Shown here piece after piece: positions 6,624-14,135 of a DNA stretch of 17,845 bases. The position numbers were made by a program, and so were the translations under genes. The DNA comes from Candidatus Brocadiia bacterium (GTDB lineage Bacteria > Planctomycetota > PUPC01 > DSUN01), in NCBI GenBank assembly GCA_016782825.1, contig JADHXT010000025.1:1-17845 (forward strand), written 5' to 3'. Each line of letters opens with the position of its first letter. Position 1 is the first letter of the stretch. The notes under the pieces were generated by a model. The model did not search any database. It worked only from the letters and a program-made list of their open reading frames with translations, and was not told the origin of the DNA.

Positions 6624-8975
6624 CTACGGTGTGGGGGGCACGAGGACGGGATTGTAGTTGGGGGCCGCGTAGAGGGCCGCGGTCTGCTTCTTGTCCTTGC
6701 CGGCGAGCAGCCCTGTGAGCCGCGCGGCGAGCTTGCGCTGCACGTCCTTGGCCGTGGCGGCGCCCGGCTCGTCGGCCAGCGTGGCGATCGCGTCGGTGAA
6801 GGCGCGGGTGAACGCGGTGCCCTTGCCGTCGCTCGTGGCGAGGGAGCGCTCGCCGTCGCCGCATGCGACGAAGATGGCCACGTGAGGCGACACGGGCACG
6901 AGGTCGGGGCGCACGCCGTCCACCCCCGTCTCCTTGAGTCCCGCGTGGCACACGTCGAGCACCAGCACGCGGTTCGGCGCCTGTGACTTCCGGAGCTCGG
7001 CCACGATGTCGCTCACGGCGATGCCGCGCTCCCACTTGCAGTCGGCGGGCACCACCAGCAGGCTGTTGCCGCGGCGCGCCGCGTGGCCGGAGAAGTAGAC
7101 GAGCGCGAGCCCGTCGCCCTTGGCCGTGCTGGCGCACTGGCGGATGCGCTCGAGCACGATCTCCTTGGTGGCGAGATTGGCCGGGCTGTCGCCGGTCATG
7201 ACGGACAGGTTCTTGGCCGCAATGCGGCGGGTCTTGCGCAGCAGGTCGGCCACGCGGTGCGCGTTGGGGCGTGCCAGGGGGGCTTTGCCGAGGAACACGT
7301 AGTCGGCGACGCCGATGACGACGGCGGCGCTGTCGGTGTCCACGGCGGCGGGCTTGTCGGGAGTGGCCGCGGAGGGCAGGGGGCGGCTCTTGGTGAGCGC
7401 GGCCACCTTGGCCTCGATGGCGGCCTGGCGCACGTCGGTTTCGTTGAAGACGAAGGCGTCGTAGATCTCCACCGCGGTCTTGGGGTCCTTCCACGCGTCG
7501 TCCGTCAGGCCGGCCTTGCGGCAGCAGGCGGCGAGCATCTGCTCCTTGCTCTTGAAGTGGTCGGCCACCTGGGGCAGGAAGGTGGCCTGGAAGTAGCCGC
7601 GCTTCACGATGATGCCGTGAGTGCCGAACTCCCAGTCGAGCGGCTTCTCGATGGGCCGCGAAGGGGAGAGGACGGAGATCTCGATCTCGATCTCCTTCAG
7701 CTGCCGCGGCATCACGGGAGGGAAGCGCGTGTCCTCGATGGCCGAGCTGCGCGTTTGACGCGCCACGGTTTGGTACAGCGGCAGCGACGAGCTGTAGATG
7801 CCAATGCAGCCGGCTAGCTTGCCCAGGTGCTTCAGCGTGACGAACACGCCGTTCTTGCCCTGAAGCTCCGGCGAGTCTTCCGTGAACTTGGGGACGCCGC
7901 GGGCGTTGACCACCGACACGAGGGTCTGGCGGGCGATCTCGAGCAGCCGCTGCTGGGCCTCGAGGCTGGGGCCGCCCGACTTTGTCTTTCGCGTGCTCAC
8001 GGTGGCGGGTGCCGACCAGGCGCCGCTCCATCGCTTGGGCGCGGTGAACACGATGCTGGCGTAGCTGACGGAATGGGTGTAGTTGCGCTCTTCGTCGCCC
8101 GAGCAGTAGTAGCACACCAGCTTGCCTTCGGCGTCGTCAGGCAGCATGTGGATCAGCACGCGGAGGGGATGGCGGCCGCAGATGGTGGGCTTCATCGGCC
8201 GGCCCTGCACGTAGTCCCAGAAGCCCGCGGCGTCGCGGCGCAGGATGAGGTCGATGGCGCCCTTGTCGAGCTTCTCGATGTTGTCGCGCACGTCCTTGCG
8301 GAAGGGGGTGAAGCCGAAGGCGCGGCCGTAGTGGGTGAAGTCGGTGCTCTCGACCACGAGGGTGTCGTTGTCCACCACCTGGCGGATGGTAGCGGCCAGC
8401 AGAGGGAAGTCGCCTTCCTCGAGGAAGCCGGTGACGATGGGCACGAGGCGGAAGCTGCCGATGGCGCGCTGGAGGAAGGGCAGATGCACTTCGAGGGAGT
8501 GCTCGCGGCGGTGGGCCGAGGGCTCGGTGTGGATAAGGCTGGACTTGAGGAGCAACTTGCAGGCAGCGGTGTCCACGGGGATGTCGCCCAGGGGGGTGCG
8601 GTAGGCATCCACGTCGAGGATGGAGGCGCCGCGGAAGTTCCTGCCCCGGTGGTTCACGGCCAGGAGCACCACGCGCTTGTAGGTCTGGCCTTTGATGGCG
8701 GCGTAGGCGTGGCCGGCGCAGCGGCCCGAGTAGACGTAGCCAGCGTGGGGACCCACGAGGGCGATGACGCGCTGCTGCCGCTCCACCTTCTCGGCGCCCA
8801 TGGCCAGGAAGTCGTCCACTTGCGCGCGGAGCTTCGCGGGGTCTCTCTCATAGAACGTTCCCGCGGCGATGGGCTCGCGGACCCGGCTCGCGGCGTCGCC
8901 GCAGGCGGCCAGGGCCAGGAGCAGCGCCGCCACGAGGGCGGTGGGCAGGGCGGTGCAGCATCGCGTGCGCTTCAT
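6624..8975 (-). CDS. MEMO1-AMMECR1-caspase fusion lipoprotein (intact dyad)
   Basis: A 783-residue three-domain protein. The signal peptide ends in the lipobox LAAC (Cys25), so it should be a lipid-anchored exported protein. Residues about 33-312 are MEMO1-like (AmmeMemoRadiSam protein B). His77 (GPHAG) and His109 (VNHRG) are 32 residues apart, as are His49 and His81 of human MEMO1. STDFTHYG (212/215) and Cys266 (ICGR) match its remaining site residues. Residues about 337-515 are AMMECR1 (protein A), with LAGCIG at 387-392 and DWEFGTHGI. A linker leads to a caspase-like domain at about 548-770, with the dyad His631 (YFSGHAARRG) and Cys676 (LDVCHAG). The ATG at 8975 has GGGGGAAG just upstream; the upstream in-frame TTG is less likely. 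It has its own promoter in the gap behind the paralogue and precedes a glycosyltransferase by 34 bases. The biochemical role is unknown; a proteolytic function is inferred from the dyad. Confidence 0.9.
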   Translation of the reverse strand: MKRTRCCTALPTALVAALLLALAACGDAASRVREPIAAGTFYERDPAKLRAQVDDFLAMGAEKVERQQRVIALVGPHAGYVYSGRCAGHAYAAIKGQTYKRVVLLAVNHRGRNFRGASILDVDAYRTPLGDIPVDTAACKLLLKSSLIHTEPSAHRREHSLEVHLPFLQRAIGSFRLVPIVTGFLEEGDFPLLAATIRQVVDNDTLVVESTDFTHYGRAFGFTPFRKDVRDNIEKLDKGAIDLILRRDAAGFWDYVQGRPMKPTICGRHPLRVLIHMLPDDAEGKLVCYYCSGDEERNYTHSVSYASIVFTAPKRWSGAWSAPATVSTRKTKSGGPSLEAQQRLLEIARQTLVSVVNARGVPKFTEDSPELQGKNGVFVTLKHLGKLAGCIGIYSSSLPLYQTVARQTRSSAIEDTRFPPVMPRQLKEIEIEISVLSPSRPIEKPLDWEFGTHGIIVKRGYFQATFLPQVADHFKSKEQMLAACCRKAGLTDDAWKDPKTAVEIYDAFVFNETDVRQAAIEAKVAALTKSRPLPSAATPDKPAAVDTDSAAVVIGVADYVFLGKAPLARPNAHRVADLLRKTRRIAAKNLSVMTGDSPANLATKEIVLERIRQCASTAKGDGLALVYFSGHAARRGNSLLVVPADCKWERGIAVSDIVAELRKSQAPNRVLVLDVCHAGLKETGVDGVRPDLVPVSPHVAIFVACGDGERSLATSDGKGTAFTRAFTDAIATLADEPGAATAKDVQRKLAARLTGLLAGKDKKQTAALYAAPNYNPVLVPPTP

Positions 8976-9024
8976 GGTTTCTTCCCCCAAAGGGGTGGTC
9001 GCGGAGCGGACATACGTCTTCCCT

Positions 9025-9054
9025 ATTCTACATCGGGGGCCGCACGAGGGTCAA
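9025..9054 (-). promoter_or_regulatory. Sigma70-like promoter of the active-dyad gene
   Basis: In the 91-base gap between the two paralogues the minus strand reads TTGACC (9049-9054), 18 bases, TAGAAT (9025-9030). Initiation near 9018 would give a leader of about 43 bases to the ATG at 8975. It nearly matches the promoter of the paralogue at 11472-11501 in both hexamers and spacing, so the second gene can be expressed on its own as well as by read-through. Confidence 0.75.
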
Positions 9055-9066
9055 CGCCCGGGGCCG

Positions 9067-11424
9067 CTACCGCGTGGGCGGGGCGAGCACCACGGCGGCG
9101 TCGCGGGCGACGCGCAGCGCGGGGGTTTGCGACTCGCCCGGCGTGGCGCGTGCCTCGCGGACCCGTCGCTCGAGGCGCTGCTGGAGCGACCGTGCGGTGA
9201 ACCCGTCGCCCACGTCGGTCAGGAGACGGAAGGTGTCGATGAAGGCGCTGGTGTAGATGCTGTGCTTGCCGTCCGCGGTGGGCTGCGACAGCTCGCCGCG
9301 GCCGCACGACAGAAAGATGGCCACGTCGGCCGTGGCGGGGGCGAGGCTGGGGTCCAGGCCGCCGCCTTTGCGGGAGGCGCCGGCGTGGGCCGCGTCGATG
9401 ACCAGCACTTTCTGGCCGGCCCTCGACTTCTGGAGGATGGCGACGATCTCGCTCAGCGGGATGCCGCCTTCCCAGCGGCAGTCGGCGGGCACGAGCACCA
9501 GCTCGTCGCCCTTGCGGGCGGCGTGGCCGGAGAAGTAGACGAAGGCCATGCCTTCGGGGCGGGCCTCCTCGGCACACAGGCGGATGCGCTCGAGGATGAT
9601 GCCCTTGGTGGCGCGCAGGGCGATGGCCGTGGCGTCGTCGGTCACCACGGCCACACGTTCGGGGTCGAGGCGCCGCGCCTTCGTCAGTAGCTCGGCGATG
9701 CGGCGGGCGTCGTCGCGGCACGCGGGGATCTTGCCGAGGAAGGCGTATTCGCCGATGCCGATGGCCACGGCGGTGCTGGCCTTGTCCACCGCGGCCTTCA
9801 CCGTCGGCGTGGCGGTGGGCTTGGCGGGGACGGGACCCGAGGGGATGTAGGTCTTGCCGGAGACGATGAGGTCGGGCGACGGCTCGTCGAACGTGGCTTC
9901 GCCGAACACCTGGGCCTCGTAGATTTCCACCGTGGTGCCTTTCCTGCGCCAACTGTCGGCGTCGATGCCGGCCTTGCGGCAGCAGGCGGCGAGCATCTCC
10001 TCCTTGGTCTTGAAGTGCTCGGCCACCTGGGGCAGGTAGGTGGCCTCGCGCACGCCGCGTCGCACGGTGATGCCGTGCTTGCCCAGCTCCCAGGCCAGCG
10101 GGTCCTTGAGGACCTTGGGTGGGGAGAGGACGGAGAGGTCGATCTCGATGTCGTCCACCTCGTCGGGGGCGACGGGCGTGAAGCGGCGGTCGAAGGCGGC
10201 CCGCTGGGTGAGCTCGGTGATCGTCTGGTAGAGGGGGGTCTTCGGCGCGAAGTTGCCCACGCAGCCGCGGAGCTGGCCATACTTGTTCAGCGTGACGAAC
10301 ACCCCGCGGAGGGTCCGGAGTTCCTCGCTCCCCACTTTGGGGGCAGGGATGTGGCGTGCCTCCGCGGCGGCGGCGAGGGTCTGGCGCGCCAGGGCCAGGA
10401 GGGCTTTCTGTCCCTCGATGCTCACCTGGCCGGGAGCGACCGTGTCGTGCTTGACCCTTGCGATGGGACGGGGGGTTCCGCCCCAGCGGCCGGGGGCGGC
10501 GAAGACCACCGCGGCGTAGCTCACCGAGCGGGTGTAGTCGCCGCCGCGGTCGCCCGAGCGGCAGTAGTCCACGGCCTTGGCCTGGGTCTCGGCGGGCAGC
10601 ATGTGCAGGACGGCTCCGATGGCGTATCGGCCGCAGATGGTGGCTCCGGTGCGGCGGCAGTAGGTGCGGAAGCCGGGCGCATCGAAGCGGGTGATGAAGT
10701 CCACGGCTCCGCGGTCGAGCTTCTCGAGGTTCTCGCGCACCTTCTCGCGGAAGGGGGCGAAGCCGAAGGTGCTGCCGTAGTGGGTCAGGTCGCTGCTCAC
10801 CACCACCAGGGTGTTGTCGTCCACCACCTGGCGGATGGCAGCGGCCACGGGCACGTAGTCGCTCTCCTTCAGGTAGCCCACGATGACGGGCACCAGGCTG
10901 AACGAGCCAATCGAGCGCTGGAGAAACGGGAGTTGCACCTCGATGGAATGCTCGCTGCGGTGGGCCGACGCCCGCGTGCTGAAGAGCGGGTGCTTGAGCA
11001 GGTGCAGGCAGGCCACCGAATCCACCGCCACCTCGCCGAGCGGCGTGGCATAGGCCCGCACGTCGAGCACCGACGCGCCGCGAAAGGGCTTGCCGGTGTG
11101 CCGGGCGCCCAGCACCACCACGCGGCGGTACTCGCGGCCCTTCACTGCCGCGAACGCGCACCCCGCCGTCTCGCCCGAGAAGCCATAGCCGCCGTGGGGA
11201 GCGATGAGCGCAATGGGATGGCCTTCGGTCGCCCCCTTGGCCGCCCCCTTGGCCAGGTAGCCGTCCACCATGGCGCGCAGCTCCCGCGCCGTGTCGGGAT
11301 ACAGCTTGCCCGCCTGCACCGCCTTGCGCACCGCCTGGCCAGCATCGCTGCCCGGCAGAGGCAAGAACAGCGCGGCCAGCAGGCTGATGGCAGCGATCGA
11401 AACAGCACGCGACGAACGTATCAT
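9067..11424 (-). CDS. Secreted MEMO1-AMMECR1-pseudocaspase fusion
   Basis: A 785-residue paralogue of the next gene, with the same domain order. Residues 1-29 look like a signal peptidase I signal (hydrophobic AAISLLAALFLPLP, then GSDAG) with no lipobox cysteine, so it is probably secreted or periplasmic. The MEMO1-like part (about 31-312) keeps His77 (APHGG), His109 (ARHTG), SDLTHYG (212/215) and Cys264 (ICGR). The AMMECR1 part (about 337-510) has LRGCVG (385-390) and WELGKHGI. The caspase-like part (about 549-775) keeps His634 (YFSGHAARKG), but the cysteine position is Ala679 (VIDAAHAG, codon GCC at 9388-9390). It should therefore lack peptidase activity. The ATG at 11424 is chosen because AGGGAG lies about eight bases upstream, a promoter sits at the right distance, and the signal peptide begins there. 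The frame stays open to an ATG at 11664, which would hide the signal. Its role is unknown; a regulator, decoy or scaffold is inference. Confidence 0.9.
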   Translation of the reverse strand: MIRSSRAVSIAAISLLAALFLPLPGSDAGQAVRKAVQAGKLYPDTARELRAMVDGYLAKGAAKGATEGHPIALIAPHGGYGFSGETAGCAFAAVKGREYRRVVVLGARHTGKPFRGASVLDVRAYATPLGEVAVDSVACLHLLKHPLFSTRASAHRSEHSIEVQLPFLQRSIGSFSLVPVIVGYLKESDYVPVAAAIRQVVDDNTLVVVSSDLTHYGSTFGFAPFREKVRENLEKLDRGAVDFITRFDAPGFRTYCRRTGATICGRYAIGAVLHMLPAETQAKAVDYCRSGDRGGDYTRSVSYAAVVFAAPGRWGGTPRPIARVKHDTVAPGQVSIEGQKALLALARQTLAAAAEARHIPAPKVGSEELRTLRGVFVTLNKYGQLRGCVGNFAPKTPLYQTITELTQRAAFDRRFTPVAPDEVDDIEIDLSVLSPPKVLKDPLAWELGKHGITVRRGVREATYLPQVAEHFKTKEEMLAACCRKAGIDADSWRRKGTTVEIYEAQVFGEATFDEPSPDLIVSGKTYIPSGPVPAKPTATPTVKAAVDKASTAVAIGIGEYAFLGKIPACRDDARRIAELLTKARRLDPERVAVVTDDATAIALRATKGIILERIRLCAEEARPEGMAFVYFSGHAARKGDELVLVPADCRWEGGIPLSEIVAILQKSRAGQKVLVIDAAHAGASRKGGGLDPSLAPATADVAIFLSCGRGELSQPTADGKHSIYTSAFIDTFRLLTDVGDGFTARSLQQRLERRVREARATPGESQTPALRVARDAAVVLAPPTR

Positions 11425-11471
11425 GGCAGCGCTCCCTGGAGATTCGCTCGGGTCATGCTTCGGCCACCCCC

Positions 11472-11501
11472 ATTGTATGCGGGCATTGCCGATGGGGTCA
11501 A
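11472..11501 (-). promoter_or_regulatory. Sigma70-like promoter of the pseudocaspase gene
   Basis: The minus strand has TTGACC (11496-11501), 18 bases, then TACAAT (11472-11477). Initiation near 11465 gives a leader of about 41 bases to the ATG at 11424, which supports that start over the more upstream in-frame ATG. Confidence 0.75.
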
Positions 11502-11642
11502 CCGCATCACGGGAGCGCGAGGCAATTGCGATGAGGAAAACGTCGCCCACCGTCCTTCCTGTCGTGCCCCGCGTCTTCGGGCTTGGTCTCTCGGTACGAA
11601 GCGTTACCAAGGTGACCGTGGGAACGAGAATCCAGATGAAGA

Positions 11643-11691
11643 CGACGCGGAGCGTCGAAGACATCCCGTCCCCCCGCGGAGCAAGGGGACG
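11643..11691 (-). terminator. Two consecutive hairpins after the hydrolase gene
   Basis: Just after the hydrolase stop the minus-strand transcript can form a perfect 7-bp stem CGTCCCC/GGGGACG (arms 11685-11691 and 11667-11673, loop 11 bases). A 6-bp stem CGACGC/GCGTCG with a 3-base loop follows at 11643-11657. There is no U-run after either, so this is not a textbook intrinsic terminator. It may pause or stabilise the transcript end. The rest of the 279-base gap 11425-11703 holds the promoter at 11472-11501 and nothing else I can support. Confidence 0.35.
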
Positions 11692-11703
11692 AGTAGGAGA
11701 TGG

Positions 11704-13980
11704 CTAGTGTGCTTCGGGGTCGCGGCCGACGCCGCGGGGCACGTGCACGAGGACGCGGGCCGAGCAGGCCAGCCGCGGGTCGCCGTGGAGGCGGGCGGTC
11801 TCAAAGAGATACTCGAGGGAGCGGAGCACCTTGCCGCTGAAGGCCAGCTTGCCGTTCACGGTGATGTGCACGGGCTTGTCGAGGTCCACCAAGCGGTCGT
11901 CGAGCGACACGGTGAGCTCCACCACGTGGCGGGCGGTGATGTCGATGCGGTTGCGGGGCCGCACGGCGGCCGACACGACGCCGAGGCTCGTCTTCATCTC
12001 GCTCAGGTAGATGTCGCGGAGTTGCTCGGGGCTGTACTCGTAGCCCACGGGCGTGCGGGGGGCGGTGATCCTCTTGTCGGGGTCAAACACGGTGGAGGCG
12101 AAGCGCTCGACGCGCAGCCAGTAGGCCGTGGCGTTGGCGTGCTCGAAGGTGGCGAGATGGATGCGGGAGGGATAGGGGTCGCGGGTGTGGGTGTCCATCC
12201 ACAGGAGCACTTTGGGGTTGAGCTCGGGCAGGGCGGGGTGGCGGTGGCCGGGCACCTCCTCGCGCTGGCTGTCGGAGCCGTAGCGTCGCAGGAGCGTTTC
12301 GGCACCGCGCCCGGTGCCCAGGATATCGGGGTTCGAGCGCTCGCCGGCCAGTTGGTAGACGGGCAGTGAGAGGGCGTTGGGCAGGTAGAGCTGGCTCACG
12401 TCGTCGATGGGGGAGGAGCGGGTGATGAGGCCGGCGAAACGGTCGGGGTGGCGGAGCGCCACGGCCCAGGCGAGCAGGCCGCCCGTGCCGGTGCCGGAGA
12501 GAACCACGCGATTGGTATCGATGTTGTAGGTCTTGATGGCGTGGCGGAGCGCGGAGAGCACCACGTGGATGTCCATGTACTTCCACGTGCCCTTCTCGCG
12601 GGCCGTGGGGAAGAGGAGGATGTAGCGCTCGCTGTTGGCCACGGTTTCCCAGTTGAAGAAATGGTTCTTCGGGCTGTCGTGGTCGCGGTGGAGCGCGATG
12701 GCGAGTGGCCAGGCGCGGCGCGGGGTGTAGCCCTTGGGCACGTAGCACAGGAAGGGGGCGCGGGCAAGCGTCTCGTCCACCACCAGGGTGCCTTCCACGC
12801 GGCCCGTGGGGCACTCGGGCCGCACGGCGAATTCGCGCAGGGCGTTTTCGATGTACTGGAACGACGCGCCGCTGCGGGCGATCTGGCGGAGCAGCGCCTC
12901 GCGGTCGCGCGGGTCGCGCGTGGCGAGGGCCTTGGGGATGAGGAGGAGCGGCTGGAGGCGTGCGCGGCGGCGGACGAGTTCGTCGCTGGCGATGTTGGCC
13001 TTGGCCAGCTCGTTGCATGCGTCGAGGGCGCGGCCCACCTGGCCCGTGCTCTCGTAGTGGTCGGCCAGGAGGTTGAGGATGCGCGGCGAGCGGGCGCCGG
13101 CGTCGTAGGCGTCCTCGATGCGGCGCAGGCCGCGCGCGGGCAGGCCGAGACGGAAGAGCAAGTCGCCCAGGCGGGCCAGTTGGGCGGGGTCCTTGGCGTC
13201 GGGCTTGGCCGCCGTCTCGAGCTTCGCCAGCTCGCGGAGCGTGGCGGCGCGCTCGCGGAACGGCTTGGCGTCGGCGTCGGCGCCCTTGCCTTGGAGCGCG
13301 CGTTCGGTGAAGGTGAGCGCGTCGTCCCAGCGGCCCAGCTCGATGGCCGCCTGGGCGGCGCCTTCGCAGGCCTCGGCGAAGCCGGGGTCGGCCTTCAGCG
13401 CGCGACGCCAGCGGGTGAACGCCTTGTCGTGCTGCTTGCGGGCCGCGTAGCCCACGGCGAGCAGGTGGTGTGCCCGTGCGGCGAGGCCGCTTTCGGGATA
13501 CTGGTCGAGCAGGTCGATGAGCGGCTTCTCGGCTTCCACGTAGTGGCCTTCGGCCTGGAGCTTCTTGGCGCTGCCGATCAGCCGTTGCGCGCGGGGGGTG
13601 ATCAGGCGGCGCAGGGTGGCCAAGGCATCGGCGTTGGCCGGCTCGATGGCCAGGCCGCGGCGCAGCGTGGCAATGGCCTGGGTGCGCAGGTTGTGGCGGA
13701 TGCAGTATTCGGCCAGGTCGAAGTGGGGCTGTGCCTTGTCGTCGGGCAGCTCGGCGGCCTGCTGGGCGTACGCTTCGAGCGGTGTCTCGCGCTTGACGAT
13801 CGACGCGATGCGGTCCCGCGGCAGCGACACCTCGCCGTCGCCCGTCTTCACGCGCACCTTGGTGTCGGTCTGCGCGATCACCTTGCCTTCGATGGTGTTG
13901 CCGTTCTTCAGGCGGATGATATCGGCGTGAAGCGGCGCCGCGGCCACGGCGACGATGAGGCAGGCTAGCAGGCTGCGCAT
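11704..13980 (-). CDS. Secreted TPR protein with alpha/beta-hydrolase-like domain
   Basis: A 758-residue exported protein. The signal peptide ends near LHA-D at residue 19. A short beta-rich module follows (IIRLKNGNTIEGKV to RDRIASIV, about 21-63), of a kind common at the start of planctomycete secreted proteins. Residues about 68-340 are helical TPR-like repeats. The C-terminal half resembles the esterase/PHB-depolymerase group of alpha/beta hydrolases (FLCYVPKGYTPRRAWPLAIA, then VVLSGTGTGG). At the nucleophile elbow the expected GxSxGG is GTGTGG, so the serine is replaced by Gly498 (codon 12487-12489). Histidines in GHRHP (579, 581) could be the old catalytic His. An additional beta-rich tail follows the hydrolase part. 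It is probably not a functional serine hydrolase and may bind a ligand. The ATG at 13980 has GGAG about nine bases upstream and its own promoter. It is upstream of the three-domain pair with a 279-base gap. Confidence 0.85.
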   Translation of the reverse strand: MRSLLACLIVAVAAAPLHADIIRLKNGNTIEGKVIAQTDTKVRVKTGDGEVSLPRDRIASIVKRETPLEAYAQQAAELPDDKAQPHFDLAEYCIRHNLRTQAIATLRRGLAIEPANADALATLRRLITPRAQRLIGSAKKLQAEGHYVEAEKPLIDLLDQYPESGLAARAHHLLAVGYAARKQHDKAFTRWRRALKADPGFAEACEGAAQAAIELGRWDDALTFTERALQGKGADADAKPFRERAATLRELAKLETAAKPDAKDPAQLARLGDLLFRLGLPARGLRRIEDAYDAGARSPRILNLLADHYESTGQVGRALDACNELAKANIASDELVRRRARLQPLLLIPKALATRDPRDREALLRQIARSGASFQYIENALREFAVRPECPTGRVEGTLVVDETLARAPFLCYVPKGYTPRRAWPLAIALHRDHDSPKNHFFNWETVANSERYILLFPTAREKGTWKYMDIHVVLSALRHAIKTYNIDTNRVVLSGTGTGGLLAWAVALRHPDRFAGLITRSSPIDDVSQLYLPNALSLPVYQLAGERSNPDILGTGRGAETLLRRYGSDSQREEVPGHRHPALPELNPKVLLWMDTHTRDPYPSRIHLATFEHANATAYWLRVERFASTVFDPDKRITAPRTPVGYEYSPEQLRDIYLSEMKTSLGVVSAAVRPRNRIDITARHVVELTVSLDDRLVDLDKPVHITVNGKLAFSGKVLRSLEYLFETARLHGDPRLACSARVLVHVPRGVGRDPEAH

Positions 13981-14005
13981 AGGCTCAGACTCCGTTTCCA
14001 CCGGC

Positions 14006-14034
14006 ATTCTAGCACCGGCGAGATCGGGAGTCAA
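14006..14034 (-). promoter_or_regulatory. Sigma70-like promoter of the TPR/hydrolase gene
   Basis: The minus strand reads TTGACT (14029-14034), 17 bases, TAGAAT (14006-14011). Initiation near 13999 gives a leader of about 20 bases that includes the ribosome-binding GGAG. The motif closely matches the promoters of the two downstream paralogues. Confidence 0.75.
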
Positions 14035-14051
14035 CGTGGCGGGAGGATCTC

Positions 14052-14092
14052 ACGCAGAGGCAGCAGAGAGGAGCAGAGAGGGAGCAGAGAGG
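14052..14092. repeat. Short tandem repeat AGCAGAGAGG
   Basis: Three copies of AGCAGAGAGG (14062-14071, 14072-14081, 14083-14092) follow a diverged copy (14052-14061) in the gap between the permease operon end and the hydrolase promoter. One strand is all purine apart from the C of each unit. It resembles the CTCTGCG-type interspersed intergenic repeats seen in several bacterial phyla. Confidence 0.7.
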
Positions 14093-14103
14093 AGGAGCGG
14101 GTG

Positions 14104-14134
14104 ATCGAAGATCGCCAATCGCCCATCGGCAATC
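14104..14134. repeat. ATCGSCAAT-type short repeats after permease operon
   Basis: The 31 bases just after the second permease stop contain ATCGCCAAT and ATCGGCAAT plus partial ATCG units, spaced like a small diverged tandem array. It may be a simple-sequence intergenic filler; no hairpin with a T-run was found here. Confidence 0.45.
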
Positions 14135-14135
14135 G

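Noticed and set aside
7827..9200. Long plus-strand open frame opposite the three-domain lipoprotein gene, and the similar one at 10015-12369
   Set aside because: Both are antisense shadows of recognised domains on the minus strand, with no motif and no ribosome-binding site. The second also spans the pseudocaspase promoter region and two genes.
6624..11424. The two three-domain genes as fragments of one broken gene
   Set aside because: Each is full length with its own promoter, export signal, all three domains and stop, so they are paralogues and not pieces.
11425..11664. An 80-codon in-frame extension of the pseudocaspase gene to an ATG at 11664, with a hydrophobic stretch near its start
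   Set aside because: A good promoter lies inside it, codon third positions are less GC-rich than in the gene, and the ATG at 11424 has a ribosome-binding site followed at once by a signal peptide.
11643..11691. A standard intrinsic terminator after the hydrolase gene
   Set aside because: The stems are real but no U-run follows either one, so it is listed only at low confidence as terminator-like.
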